Shown piece by piece: positions 1-7,904 of a stretch of 64,000 bases of DNA; the stretch's first letter is position 1; every line of letters begins with the position of its first letter. A model generated the notes under the pieces. The model was not told the DNA's origin. It worked only from the letters and a program-made list of their open reading frames with translations, and ran no database searches. The stretch comes from Actinomycetota bacterium (GTDB taxonomy: Bacteria; Actinomycetota; Actinomycetes; Actinomycetales; Microbacteriaceae). The stretch is from positions 1 through 64,000 of the forward strand of contig CANFSP010000007.1 in NCBI GenBank assembly GCA_947449765.1. Reading direction: 5' to 3'. Both the position numbers and the translations under genes were made by a program.

Positions 1-69
1 GGCAACTCCGGCGGGAACAGTAATGATGACGAGTTGAACCCAGAGCGGGAGCGCGATAAATGCCTGCAT
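1..69 (-). CDS. Start of a probable membrane protein gene (partial)
   Basis: An open frame begins with ATG at 69 and runs off the left edge of the window. The 23 visible residues are almost all hydrophobic (MQAFIALPLWVQLVIITVPA...), as in a first transmembrane helix. No Shine-Dalgarno sequence precedes it, but a TATATT hexamer ends 7 bases before the ATG. Several other genes in this window show the same spacing, which fits a leaderless start. The gene lies just downstream of ssrA on the same strand. Too little is visible to name a family. Confidence 0.5.
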   Translation of the reverse strand, partial: MQAFIALPLWVQLVIITVPAGVA

Positions 70-76
70 GCACGGG

Positions 77-82
77 AATATA
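77..82 (-). promoter_or_regulatory. -10 element of a leaderless promoter
   Basis: TATATT on the minus strand, 7 bases before the ATG at 69. This places the transcription start at or next to the start codon. No clear -35 element was identified. Confidence 0.4.
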
Positions 83-106
83 GCGGATGAAAATACCGTG
101 AAAGTT

Positions 107-567
107 AACTCAACAGCGTGCGATGGACACAAGTGGTGGAGATGGGGGGAATTGAACCCCCGTCCACTGCTGGGATTGTGAGTCTTCTACGGGTGTAGTT
201 AGTAAAGACGTTCTACTTGGCTCCGACCTTTGTCACTAACACCTAAGTCGACAAGCCCAGTCAGAGTAAGAGTCCCACGGTGACCCCTGGCATAACACCG
301 CAGCAAGTTTCATTGATAACGCCGAGACCACAGGTTGAAACGGACCTGTGAACCGACGGACTTTAGGCTCGTTGCTCTAATTAGGCAGCGAGGGCAAAGT
401 CGGCGCGCTTAGCATTGGCACCTATATTTTGCAGATTTCGTTAACGAGATATCTCTGCATCCTCGACCCGCTTCTCTCCCGCTCGCAGGCAATGTCGAAA
501 CCGATCATCCCCAAGAGTGGCCCGCCTGCTAATGGCGAAAGCTAGTCACATCACACGCTGTTGAGTT
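107..567. repeat. 19-bp inverted repeat flanking ssrA
   Basis: The arm at 107-125 (AACTCAACAGCGTGCGATG) recurs in inverted orientation at 549-567 with one mismatch. Fourteen bases are identical without interruption. The two arms bracket the whole tmRNA gene, 9 bases from its 3' end and 37 bases from its 5' end. The function is unknown. It could be a remnant of a duplication or integration at the ssrA end, or a pair of protein-binding sites. Confidence 0.6.
134..512 (-). ncRNA. ssrA: tmRNA (transfer-messenger RNA)
   Basis: The 5' end GGGGATGATCGGTTTCGACA at 512 and the 3' end GGGGGTTCAATTCCCCCC...CACCA at 134 are the classic tmRNA termini, including the T arm and an encoded CCA. The tag frame at 381-419 reads ANAKRADFALAA followed by TAA, an actinobacterial-type proteolysis tag ending in ALAA. 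The length of 379 nt is normal. tmRNA works with SmpB to rescue stalled ribosomes and mark the nascent chain for ClpXP-type proteases. smpB lies about 0.7 kb upstream on the same strand, separated by an oppositely oriented peroxidase gene. Confidence 0.97.
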
Positions 568-654
568 GTCTCTGCAGTATACAACGCCCTCCCGACAATT
601 AAATTCCCGACATCGGCGACATTGTTCTCGGTTCACGCTTCTGAGTTGCCCGAC

Positions 655-660
655 TACGCT
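655..660 (+). promoter_or_regulatory. -10 element of the glutathione peroxidase gene
   Basis: TACGCT lies 7 bases before the ATG at 668, predicting a leaderless or near-leaderless transcript. No Shine-Dalgarno sequence is present. Confidence 0.45.
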
Positions 661-667
661 GAGTCTC

Positions 668-1159
668 ATGAGCAACACACTTGAGAACATCGCCATCACC
701 ACCATCGACGGGCGCGATACCACGCTCGCGGAGTTCAGCGGCAAGCTCGTCATGGTCGTCAACGTCGCTTCACGTTGCGGACTCACTCCGCAGTATGAGC
801 AGCTCGAAGCGCTTCAGAAGAAGTACGAATCTCGCGGTTTCACCGTGGTGGGCTTTCCGTGTAACCAGTTCATGTTTCAAGAGCCCGGCTCGAATGAACA
901 AATCGCGGAATATTGCTCGACCACCTGGGGTGTCACCTTCCCGATGATGGACAAGGTCAAGGTCAACGGCCGAGGACGCCACCCCCTCTACGCTCAGCTG
1001 ACCAAGACGAAAGACGCAGACGGAAAGGCCGGAGCGGTGAAGTGGAACTTCGAGAAGTTCCTTGTCACCCCTGCGGGCAACGTCATGAGGTTCCGGCCGA
1101 CGACCAAGCCCGACGCCCCCGAAGTCATCGCGGCCATCGAAGCGAACCTGCCGTCATAG
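668..1159 (+). CDS. Glutathione peroxidase family thiol peroxidase
   Basis: This 163-aa protein is of normal length for the bacterial GPx family, which reduces hydroperoxides in the cytoplasm, usually with thioredoxin as electron donor. The active-site motif NVASRCGLTPQY carries a peroxidatic Cys (not selenocysteine), followed by GFPCNQF with the second conserved Cys, and WNFEKFLV with the conserved Trp-Asn. The frame is open upstream to 566, but homology begins at MSNTLENIAI and a TACGCT -10 hexamer sits 7 bases before this ATG, so I start it at 668. It is a monocistronic gene inserted between smpB and ssrA, transcribed against both. Some alternative names in the family (BtuE) describe the same enzyme type. 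Confidence 0.92.
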   Translation: MSNTLENIAITTIDGRDTTLAEFSGKLVMVVNVASRCGLTPQYEQLEALQKKYESRGFTVVGFPCNQFMFQEPGSNEQIAEYCSTTWGVTFPMMDKVKVNGRGRHPLYAQLTKTKDADGKAGAVKWNFEKFLVTPAGNVMRFRPTTKPDAPEVIAAIEANLPS

Positions 1160-1186
1160 CCTCAGACACGAGGAAGCGGGCTGCGC

Positions 1187-1663
1187 CTATTCGCCCAACC
1201 GGTTTCGTGTGCGCATAGCGCGAGCCGCCTCGCGCGTGTCTTGCTTTTCGCGCAGCGACTGGCGCTTGTCGTACTCACGCTTACCCTTGGCGAGAGCAAG
1301 CTCAACCTTGGCGCGGCCGTTCGTGAAATAAAGCTGAAGTGGGATGAGGGTGTAGCCACCCTCCTTTACCCGACTGGCAAGCTTGAGGATCTCGCGCTTG
1401 TGCATGAGGAGCTTGCGTTTGCGGCGCGGGGAGTGATTGTTCCAGGTGCCCTCGGTGTACTCAGGAATGTGCACCGCGTCAAGCCATGCCTCGCCGTTCT
1501 CAATGAACGCATAACCGTCAACGAGGGATGCGCGACCAGCGCGCAGCGACTTGACCTCGGTCCCCATGAGCGCAAGACCCGCCTCAAAGGTTTCTTCAAT
1601 CGTGTAGTCGTGGCGCGCTTTACGGTTGGTTGCGACAACCTTGGTTCCCTCTTCGCGCGGCAT
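1187..1663 (-). CDS. smpB: SsrA-binding protein SmpB
   Basis: 158 aa, the usual SmpB length. It binds the tRNA-like domain of tmRNA and carries it into stalled ribosomes. Characteristic segments are [17 protein letters not shown] near residue 12, [10 protein letters not shown] near 35, the YTEGTWNNH-type loop near 70, and a basic C-terminal tail rich in Arg and Lys that in this family inserts into the mRNA channel. It is the last gene of the ftsE-ftsX-smpB run, with 2 bases separating it from the ftsX stop. Confidence 0.97.
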   Translation of the reverse strand: MPREEGTKVVATNRKARHDYTIEETFEAGLALMGTEVKSLRAGRASLVDGYAFIENGEAWLDAVHIPEYTEGTWNNHSPRRKRKLLMHKREILKLASRVKEGGYTLIPLQLYFTNGRAKVELALAKGKREYDKRQSLREKQDTREAARAMRTRNRLGE

Positions 1664-1665
1664 CC

Positions 1666-2580
1666 TTAAATCTTAAGGTAACGAGAGATGGCGAACTGTG
1701 CCGAGAAGGCGGCTAGCGCGCATCCAATCACCACAAGAATAGGCACAACGACGAGACTCTCGGTCAGTCCGATGAACGACGTGGTGGGCAGGGTCACCCG
1801 TAAATAGCCCTGCACGAAAAATTGCACAATCGCGACAATCGCTCCGCCGGCCAGCAAGGAGCCAATCAGCGCGGCAATCACACCTTCGAGAATGAAGGGG
1901 GTTTGAATGAAACCGTTAGACGCACCGACGAGGCGCATGATTCCGAGTTCTCGACGTCGCGAGAAGGCCGAGAGGCGAATCGTGGTCGCGATAAGCAGTA
2001 CCGCAGCCACGAGCATCAAGACGGCTACACCAATGGCTGTGAAGCTCGACGCGTTCAACACCGCAAAGATCTTGTCGAGATACTGTCGCTGGTCAGTCAC
2101 AGATTCAACCCCAGGTTGGCTCGTCAGTGCTTCGATGAGAACACGAGACTGGCTCGGGTCTTTGAGCTTCACCCAAAACGTCTGGTTGAGCTGATCCGCG
2201 GTGACGTAGTCAGCAACCGGGTTGCCAGCAAATTGCTTTCGAAAGTTTTCGAACGCTTGCTCGTGATTTTCGAAGTAGTACTTTTCGATGAAGGGGCTGA
2301 GCACGGCGCCGTCGAGCTCCGCCTGCACCTTTTCGATTTGTGCTTGAGTCACTTCCCCGTTGGAACAGGATGCACCGGCCGAAACGTCGGTGCAGAGATA
2401 GACCGCAACCTGCGCTTTGTCGTACCAGAAGGTTTTCATCTGGCCCACCTGCATCTGCAGAAGAATTGCCGTCCCGACAAAGGTCAACGAAATGAAGGTG
2501 ACCAAGATGACGGAGACCACCATGGATGCGTTGCGACGAAGTCCGTTAGCAACTTCGCCCCAGATAAGAGTGAACCTCAC
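1666..2580 (-). CDS. ftsX: Cell division protein FtsX
   Basis: This 304-aa inner-membrane protein has the FtsX layout: one N-terminal transmembrane helix (about residues 20-45), a large extracellular loop (about 50-170) containing two Cys (near 84 and 92), then three C-terminal helices and the motif [14 protein letters not shown] that contacts the ATPase. With FtsE it forms an ABC-type complex that activates cell-wall hydrolases (RipC-type NlpC/P60 enzymes in actinobacteria) at the septum. The start overlaps the end of ftsE by 4 bases, so the two are translationally coupled. Confidence 0.96.
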   Translation of the reverse strand: MRFTLIWGEVANGLRRNASMVVSVILVTFISLTFVGTAILLQMQVGQMKTFWYDKAQVAVYLCTDVSAGASCSNGEVTQAQIEKVQAELDGAVLSPFIEKYYFENHEQAFENFRKQFAGNPVADYVTADQLNQTFWVKLKDPSQSRVLIEALTSQPGVESVTDQRQYLDKIFAVLNASSFTAIGVAVLMLVAAVLLIATTIRLSAFSRRRELGIMRLVGASNGFIQTPFILEGVIAALIGSLLAGGAIVAIVQFFVQGYLRVTLPTTSFIGLTESLVVVPILVVIGCALAAFSAQFAISRYLKI

Positions 2581-3671
2581 TGAACTGGCCCCACTTCTTG
2601 GCTTCCGCCATTCGCATCGGGGTCCGGCTTGTGAACAGGGATCTTGAAGCGTGCCGTGATGGGAATCTCAGGCTCGAGAAATCGCATCGCCTCGGCTTGG
2701 CGGTCAGAAAGTTCCGGGTTGGCAAACGGATCCGGCATCCCTGGCACGGCATCAATGGTGGTCAGCGGCTCGATTGTTCCCGAATCTCCTGGACGAAGCG
2801 TCGGGATGCTCGACTCCGGTAACGCCGAAACCTGAGGTCGAGTGGCGGGTGGCGCCGGGTGCTCGGGGCTTTCGACGACCTTCGGCACTGATGCCGTTGC
2901 TCGCGTCGACGGTTTTTTCTGACGCACACCTGAGAGGTCGCCGGTGTCCTTGATTGTCGTGTCGGCACCCACGACCGGCATGGCGGCCGTGACACCGTAG
3001 CCGGCGTCGCGCTCGTCGCGCACGATGTGCCCGCCGGCAAGCTCAATCACGCGACGCTGCATCCGGTCCACAAAATCGGCTGCGTGTGTCGCCATCACGA
3101 TGGTGGTGCCGCCCGCGTTAATGCGTTCAAGAAGGGCCATGATTCCGGCGCTGGTTGCCGGGTCGAGGTTTCCGGTCGGCTCGTCTGCCAGGAGCAGAGC
3201 GGGTTTGTTTACAATCGCCCGGGCAATAGCAACGCGCTGCTGTTCACCACCGGAAAGTTCGTGTGGATACCGGTTCGACTTTCCAGCGAGACCCACCATC
3301 TGCAAGACATCAGGAACGGCTTCTTGAATAAACCCGCGAGACTTGCCGATGACCTGCAGTGTAAACGCCACATTCTCAAACACCGTTTTGTTTGGAAGGA
3401 GTCGGAAGTCTTGGAAAACGACTCCGAGATTGCGACGAAAGTAGGGAATCTTACGATTGGAGATTGCGTCGAGGTCGTGTCCGAGAACGTGGATCTCACC
3501 ACTCGAGGGTTTGTCTTCTTTGATCATCAGACGAAGACAGGACGACTTTCCGCTACCCGATGCACCGACGAGAAAAACAAATTCGCCGCGGTTGATCTCT
3601 AGACTCACGTTGTCAAGGGCGGGACGCGCAGTCCCCCGGTAGTGCTTTGTGACGCTGTCGAAACGAATCAT
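2577..3671 (-). CDS. ftsE: Cell division ATP-binding protein FtsE with long C-terminal extension
   Basis: 364 aa. Residues 1 to about 230 are a complete ABC ATPase: Walker A GASGSGKSS, Q-loop, signature [14 protein letters not shown], Walker B LLLADEPTGNLD and H-loop MATHAADFVD. FtsE powers FtsX in septal peptidoglycan hydrolysis. The usual protein is about 230 aa. Here some 130 residues follow, rich in Pro, Thr and Asp and probably disordered, as seen in several actinobacterial FtsE proteins. It is the first gene of ftsE-ftsX-smpB. A TAGGCT hexamer lies 9 bases before the ATG. Confidence 0.96.
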   Translation of the reverse strand: MIRFDSVTKHYRGTARPALDNVSLEINRGEFVFLVGASGSGKSSCLRLMIKEDKPSSGEIHVLGHDLDAISNRKIPYFRRNLGVVFQDFRLLPNKTVFENVAFTLQVIGKSRGFIQEAVPDVLQMVGLAGKSNRYPHELSGGEQQRVAIARAIVNKPALLLADEPTGNLDPATSAGIMALLERINAGGTTIVMATHAADFVDRMQRRVIELAGGHIVRDERDAGYGVTAAMPVVGADTTIKDTGDLSGVRQKKPSTRATASVPKVVESPEHPAPPATRPQVSALPESSIPTLRPGDSGTIEPLTTIDAVPGMPDPFANPELSDRQAEAMRFLEPEIPITARFKIPVHKPDPDANGGSQEVGPVQ

Positions 3672-3680
3672 GGCGCTACG

Positions 3681-3686
3681 AGCCTA
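3681..3686 (-). promoter_or_regulatory. -10 element of the ftsE-ftsX-smpB operon
   Basis: TAGGCT on the minus strand, 9 bases upstream of the ftsE ATG. The spacing predicts a very short or absent leader. Confidence 0.35.
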
Positions 3687-3741
3687 CGCAGACGAACCTG
3701 AGAACCGCCCTAGCGACACGATGGCCCGAAACCATGCACGG

Positions 3742-4845
3742 TTACGGCGTCGATTTACGCCAACGGATACCTGCGGCAATGAAGCCATCCAAATCACCAT
3801 CGAAAACGTTGCTGGGGTTGTTTACTTCAAAGTCTGTTCGAAGGTCCTTGACCATCTGGTAGGGCGCGAGAACATACGAGCGCATTTGGTCGCCCCAGCT
3901 GGCGGTGATGTTACCGGCCAGTTCCTTCTTCTTCGCGTTCTCCTCTTCTCGCTGCATGAGCAGGAGTCGTGACGCGAGAACGCGCATGGCCGCCGCCCGA
4001 TTTTGAATCTGACTCTTCTCATTTTGGCAGCTCACCACAATTCCCGTTGGGAGGTGCGTGATACGAACCGCGGAGTCGGTCGTGTTGACGGACTGACCAC
4101 CGGGACCGCTCGAACGAAATACATCGACGCGAATGTCGTTGTCAGGAATGTCGATACTCTCAACCTCCTGCATCAGCGGCACTACTTCTACCGCGGCAAA
4201 GCTGGTCTGTCGCTTACCTGCCGAATTGAACGGGCTCATGCGCACGAGTCGGTGAGTTCCCGCCTCAACGCTGAGCGTGCCAAAGGCGTAGGGCGCATCC
4301 ACCTCGATGATTGCGGATTTGATGCCCGCTTCTTCGGCGTAACTCGTGTCGAGGACTTGCACGGGGAATCCATGCTTTTCGCAGTACCGCAGGTACATGC
4401 GCAGAAGCATCTCGGCAAAGTCGGCGGCGTCAACCCCGCCGGCACCCGAACGAATCGTGATGACGGCGGGCAGGGCATCGTATTCACCGTTGAGGAGGGT
4501 TTGCACCTCAAGGTCGCCGAGCACGGTCGAGATGCTTGCGAGCTCCGCCTTGGCTTCATCCGCTACCGACGCGTCGCCTGCCTCGTTTGCCATGTCGATG
4601 AGGACTTCAAGGTCATCCAGCCGGCGTTCGATTCCGGTAATTCGAGCGAGATCAGCCTGCCGATGACTGAGTGCGCTGGTGATGCGCTGCGCCTTCTCGG
4701 TGTCATCCCACAGATCGGGTGCACCAGCTTGAACGCTGAGTTCAGCAATTTCTGCGGTGAGGCGATCGACGTCAATCACGGCGCGAATATCCGCAAAGGT
4801 GTGGCGCAGAGCCGCGATTTGATCGGATAGGTCAAGGTCAAGCAT
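3742..4845 (-). CDS. prfB: Peptide chain release factor 2
   Basis: This 367-aa RF2 terminates translation at UGA and UAA. The peptidyl-tRNA hydrolysis motif GGQ is at 249-251 ([10 protein letters not shown]) and the stop-codon recognition motif SPF, diagnostic for RF2 rather than RF1, is at 204-206. The reading frame is continuous from the N-terminus. The programmed +1 frameshift that autoregulates prfB in many bacteria is therefore absent. A TAGGCT hexamer lies 9 bases before the ATG. The gene stands upstream of ftsE in the usual actinobacterial order prfB-ftsE-ftsX-smpB. Confidence 0.97.
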   Translation of the reverse strand: MLDLDLSDQIAALRHTFADIRAVIDVDRLTAEIAELSVQAGAPDLWDDTEKAQRITSALSHRQADLARITGIERRLDDLEVLIDMANEAGDASVADEAKAELASISTVLGDLEVQTLLNGEYDALPAVITIRSGAGGVDAADFAEMLLRMYLRYCEKHGFPVQVLDTSYAEEAGIKSAIIEVDAPYAFGTLSVEAGTHRLVRMSPFNSAGKRQTSFAAVEVVPLMQEVESIDIPDNDIRVDVFRSSGPGGQSVNTTDSAVRITHLPTGIVVSCQNEKSQIQNRAAAMRVLASRLLLMQREEENAKKKELAGNITASWGDQMRSYVLAPYQMVKDLRTDFEVNNPSNVFDGDLDGFIAAGIRWRKSTP

Positions 4846-4854
4846 GGTCTCACC

Positions 4855-4860
4855 AGCCTA
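4855..4860 (-). promoter_or_regulatory. -10 element of prfB
   Basis: TAGGCT on the minus strand ends 9 bases before the prfB ATG at 4845. It faces away from the MFS promoter in the 121-base divergent region. Confidence 0.4.
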
Positions 4861-4950
4861 CCCAGACCTCGCGTCTCACATTTCAGGTCTGGACGCGTTG
4901 ACCGCGCAGGCACAGTAACCCACGCGAACAGAAAACGTTCGAGAGAAGCG

Positions 4951-4956
4951 TAGGCT
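4951..4956 (+). promoter_or_regulatory. -10 element of the MFS gene at 4967
   Basis: TAGGCT lies 10 bases before the ATG at 4967. There is no Shine-Dalgarno sequence, so a very short leader is likely. Confidence 0.4.
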
Positions 4957-4966
4957 CGTAAGCATC

Positions 4967-6241
4967 ATGTCTGTTGAGGGAGCTCAGTTTCAGCGACGCA
5001 AAATTGCCCTCGCTGTCTACCTGCCAAGCTTTCTCTTTGCTGCTGGAGAATCCGCTGTCATCCCGGTGATTCCGGTGATTGCGAAAGAAGTTGGAGCAGA
5101 CCTCGCAATGGCCGGAGTGGTGGCTGCGATGCTCACGGTAGGCATCGTTGTCGGAGATATCCCCAGCGGATCGTTCGTCGCGCGAGTCGGCGAGCGCGTG
5201 GCCATGCTCTGGTCGAGTGTCATTGCACTGGTGGGTATTGGGCTGGCGGTTTTTGCCGTTCATCCATTCATGCTTGCCGCCGGTATGTTTCTGATCGGAA
5301 TGGCTACCGCGGCTTTTGCTCTCGCTCGACACGCCTTTCTCACGACGTACGTGCCATTCGCCTACCGAGCTCGTTCCCTATCGCTTCTCGGAGGAATGTT
5401 CCGAGCGGGTGGAGTGTCGGGGCCGCTCTTGGCTGCCGGCATCATTGCCCTCCTCGGGGATCCGCGAGCGGCATTCATCCTGACCACTGTTTTCACGCTG
5501 GCAACGATGGCGGTACTCCTCTTCATGCAAGACCCCGAATCGGCGTTCGGCAAAGGAAAATTAGTTCTCGAATCAGATGGCCGACTCCTCACTGAGGGTG
5601 AGGATGAAGTTGAGCGCGAAACTCATGGACTCTTTCGCACCATTTGGAACTACCGTCACGTACTCATCAGGCTAGGTTCGGCTGCGGCAATCACTGCCGC
5701 CCTGCGATCGGCTCGAACCGTACTCCTGCCGCTCTGGGCGTTGAGCATCGGCATCGGCGACGCAGACACCGCACTGATCATTGGAATTGCAACAGCTGTG
5801 GACTTCGCACTCTTCTTTCCGAGCGGGCACATCATGGACAAGTACGGCAGACTGGCGGCCATCCTCCCGTCCGTACTCATCATGTCGCTCGGCATCCTGA
5901 CACTGTCGTTCACTCATGAACTCGACATGCGCGTGGCCCTTTTTGTCACCTGCGCGATGGTGTTCTCATTTGGAAACGGCATCGGATCCGGGATTGTGCT
6001 CACCGTCGCTTCTGACATTGCCCCCACGAAAAACCCGGCACCGTTTCTCGGCTCTTGGCGATTTTTTGCCGATGCGGGTGCCGCCATCGCGCCCCTGGGA
6101 ATTGCCGCGATTACCGCCATTGCCTCGTTGGCCATCGCCTCCGGCATGATGGGGCTCCTCGGCATCTTCGGCGCTTTCCTATTTGCGCGATACGTTCCGA
6201 GGCTGACCCCTGGCGGGGCCAGAAACGAGAAAACTCCTTAG
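4967..6241 (+). CDS. Major facilitator superfamily transporter
   Basis: A 424-aa protein with about 12 hydrophobic segments and the MFS loop motif between helices 2 and 3 (GDIPSGSFVARVGER, near residues 63-78). A second, weaker copy (FPSGHIMDKYGR) follows the mid-protein loop, at about 285-297. A charged cytoplasmic loop (about 190-225) separates the two six-helix halves. The substrate cannot be read from the sequence; the shape resembles drug or sugar exporters. It is divergent from prfB and ends by overlapping the 3' end of the convergent pseudopilin gene by 4 bases. Confidence 0.88.
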   Translation: MSVEGAQFQRRKIALAVYLPSFLFAAGESAVIPVIPVIAKEVGADLAMAGVVAAMLTVGIVVGDIPSGSFVARVGERVAMLWSSVIALVGIGLAVFAVHPFMLAAGMFLIGMATAAFALARHAFLTTYVPFAYRARSLSLLGGMFRAGGVSGPLLAAGIIALLGDPRAAFILTTVFTLATMAVLLFMQDPESAFGKGKLVLESDGRLLTEGEDEVERETHGLFRTIWNYRHVLIRLGSAAAITAALRSARTVLLPLWALSIGIGDADTALIIGIATAVDFALFFPSGHIMDKYGRLAAILPSVLIMSLGILTLSFTHELDMRVALFVTCAMVFSFGNGIGSGIVLTVASDIAPTKNPAPFLGSWRFFADAGAAIAPLGIAAITAIASLAIASGMMGLLGIFGAFLFARYVPRLTPGGARNEKTP

Positions 6242-6729
6242 AGCACAACGCGAGCGGATGCGGCAACGTCAATCAGGATTCCGCGAGGCACAAAAACGTC
6301 AATCACTGGAGGATGCCATCTGGTCTGCATCACCACCGTCGCGGTCTTACCGTCGAGGGTATGAGCACCTCTGAGTGTGGCCCCATGAAGTCCGGAATCT
6401 CCGACATGCTGAAGGTAATCGTGCGCGCCTGTCCACACAGACGCCGTGCTCAGCCGTGGTCTGGCCACCTGGGGCGTTGGCGCGCGTGGATCAGGGAGTA
6501 TCGGCGCGAGAGTGATGTCATAACTTTGCGCAGCGACCAGAGCTGCTCCATCAGCAAGCGTAAACAGCCGTTTTCGCTCGAGGTAAAGACTCGTGACATC
6601 CATCACGGCAACAATGAGTGTCAGTGCGAGCGCGGTCATGCCGATGATGAGCAGAAGAACAGAGCCTCGATCGTTTCTCAGTCGTTGCGTGAGGCCGTGC
6701 CTCGACCAGCTCTGGTCTGTGAACCTCAC
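6238..6729 (-). CDS. TadG-like pilus assembly protein
   Basis: 163 aa with one N-terminal transmembrane helix after a short basic segment (LRNDRGSVLLLIIGMTALAL), followed by an extracellular domain. This is the layout of TadG/Rv3654c-like minor components of Flp/Tad pili. A longer frame exists upstream, but GTG at 6729 overlaps the TGA of the preceding gene as GTGA, the same coupling as the other genes here, so I take this start. The typical motif ADGAALVAAQS follows the helix, as in DUF2134/TadG-type proteins. It is the last of four co-oriented genes. Its stop overlaps that of the convergent MFS gene. Confidence 0.8.
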   Translation of the reverse strand: MRFTDQSWSRHGLTQRLRNDRGSVLLLIIGMTALALTLIVAVMDVTSLYLERKRLFTLADGAALVAAQSYDITLAPILPDPRAPTPQVARPRLSTASVWTGAHDYLQHVGDSGLHGATLRGAHTLDGKTATVVMQTRWHPPVIDVFVPRGILIDVAASARVVL

Positions 6730-7154
6730 AACGACACCCGCTGAGTTGCCTCGGCCGTCACCACGACGCGAGCGTACTCGTCGAGGTGAAAAACCGGCGG
6801 GATGAACGGGAGGTAGACCGACACTCTCATTTGTGCCCGAACCCATGAACCCGGCGCCAAGCAGTTCGTCGGTGTGGGCGAACAAGTGAGGGTAGTGCGC
6901 GCACGACTGAGTGGAATATTGACGTCGGCGAGAGCATCCGTCATCGCGGTCGTGGCCTGCCGTTCGGCGGCCACAGGGTTTTGCGCGGTGACAAAAATGC
7001 GCGCCGCGTGTCGCACTGCTGACTCGCTGGCAAGCTGAGCTGATTGGATGCGGCCTAGCGTAAGCACGAGATAAACCAGGGGTACGAGCAAAACCACCCC
7101 TGCGGCGAGAAACTCGAGAGCGGCGGATCCGCGCTCGCTGCGAAAAACTTTCAT
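6726..7154 (-). CDS. TadE-like minor pseudopilin
   Basis: 142 aa. The N-terminus SERGSAALEFLAAGVVLL matches the TadE pattern of a Gly/Glu-containing prepilin-like segment followed by a single hydrophobic helix. The rest (about residues 35-142) is predicted extracytoplasmic, with two Cys (CSPTPTNC) that may form a disulfide. ATGA overlap with the upstream gene and GTGA overlap with the downstream gene indicate tight translational coupling. It probably forms part of a Tad-type pilus or secretion complex. Confidence 0.8.
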   Translation of the reverse strand: MKVFRSERGSAALEFLAAGVVLLVPLVYLVLTLGRIQSAQLASESAVRHAARIFVTAQNPVAAERQATTAMTDALADVNIPLSRARTTLTCSPTPTNCLAPGSWVRAQMRVSVYLPFIPPVFHLDEYARVVVTAEATQRVSL

Positions 7155-7549
7155 TGAGTCACCGGCTCTCGCGTAGCATGCCCGGTAACCTTCAGCATCG
7201 TTGCCGGCCCCAGAAGGCCGATCAGCGGCAGGGGTGCGGCAACCGTGATGGCCACAGCGTCACGAGAATTCCAACGCACGTACTCACTACTGATGTCCGC
7301 CGAATACGCATCGCCAATCGCCATGCTAATCAGTGCGGCGGTACGCTGCTCGCCGGCCGAGAGGGAGCTGTCGGCGAGGGCCGCCCAACGAGCGCCCTCA
7401 GAGGCGGCATCGAGCAGAGTGTTGCGCACGTGTTGTGCGAGGGCGAGCTGCAACACACCGAGCACTAGGGTGACGACCAGCACCCCGACGAGTGAGAACT
7501 CGACGGGGGCTGATCCGTGATCGCTTCGCCAAGCGAGTCGGGTGAACAT
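7151..7549 (-). CDS. TadE-family minor pseudopilin
   Basis: 132 aa from ATG at 7549. The frame is open further upstream only because it crosses the previous gene. The motif HGSAPVEFSLVGVLVV near residues 9-24 is the canonical TadE start (Gly-Ser...Val-Glu-Phe plus hydrophobic helix). ASEGARWAALAD follows, as in TadE proteins. It lies 14 bases after the stop of the small Flp-like gene and overlaps the next gene by ATGA. It is likely an envelope-anchored pilus subunit. Confidence 0.85.
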   Translation of the reverse strand: MFTRLAWRSDHGSAPVEFSLVGVLVVTLVLGVLQLALAQHVRNTLLDAASEGARWAALADSSLSAGEQRTAALISMAIGDAYSADISSEYVRWNSRDAVAITVAAPLPLIGLLGPATMLKVTGHATREPVTQ

Positions 7550-7563
7550 CGCGACAGAGGTAA

Positions 7564-7773
7564 CTAGAACTTGACGACGCGGGAGATGGCTTGGTCGAAC
7601 ACGCCGCCGAGTGCCGGTCCGGCGACGGCCCAGATTGCCACAACCAAACCGGCCGTCATGAGCGTGATGAGCACCCACCCGGGTACATCGCCGCGCTCGT
7701 TTCGCAAGTGCGTGAAGACACGCCGTGCTGCATTGTCAAGTGCTGCTGACAGGTGAAGAAAAGGCTGATTCAT
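7564..7773 (-). CDS. Small Flp-pilin-like membrane protein
   Basis: 69 aa. An amphipathic N-terminus is followed by LRNERGDVPGWVLITLMTAG and a single hydrophobic helix of about 22 residues, ending in DQAISRVVKF. The ERGDVPGWVL segment resembles the processing and helix region of actinobacterial Flp-type pilins, although the Gly/Glu/Tyr pattern of a classical Flp pilin is not exact. It is the first gene of the four-gene pseudopilin cluster. The tadA ATPase and tadB/tadC genes that would normally precede it are not in this window. Confidence 0.7.
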   Translation of the reverse strand: MNQPFLHLSAALDNAARRVFTHLRNERGDVPGWVLITLMTAGLVVAIWAVAGPALGGVFDQAISRVVKF

Positions 7774-7871
7774 GGTGACTCCTCATAGGTGTGAATGGCA
7801 CGCGAACTGCGTGCGCACACAGGAGTCTGCCGGTGATGCGCCAGGTCAGTGACGAGTTATCCACAAGACCT

Positions 7872-7889
7872 GAAGAGACGGCTCTCTTC
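7872..7889 (-). terminator. Possible hairpin terminator after prs
   Basis: A perfect 7-bp stem GAAGAGA/TCTCTTC with a 4-base CGGC/GCCG loop sits 15 bases beyond the prs stop. It has no T-run, so it is a weak candidate. Confidence 0.35.
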
Positions 7890-7904
7890 TACATCGAGCG
7901 GGAC

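Noticed and set aside
134-512. Genomic island integrated at the tmRNA 3' end
   Set aside because: No integrase, no direct repeat of the tmRNA 3' end, and the genes on both sides look like ordinary chromosomal genes.
3742-4845. Programmed +1 frameshift in prfB
   Set aside because: The reading frame is continuous from ATG 4845 through the GGQ motif; no UGA interrupts it near codon 25.
7857-7865. A perfect TTATCCACA DnaA box between prs and the pilin genes
   Set aside because: A single 9-mer is expected about every 130 kb per strand pair by chance, and there are no other boxes around it.
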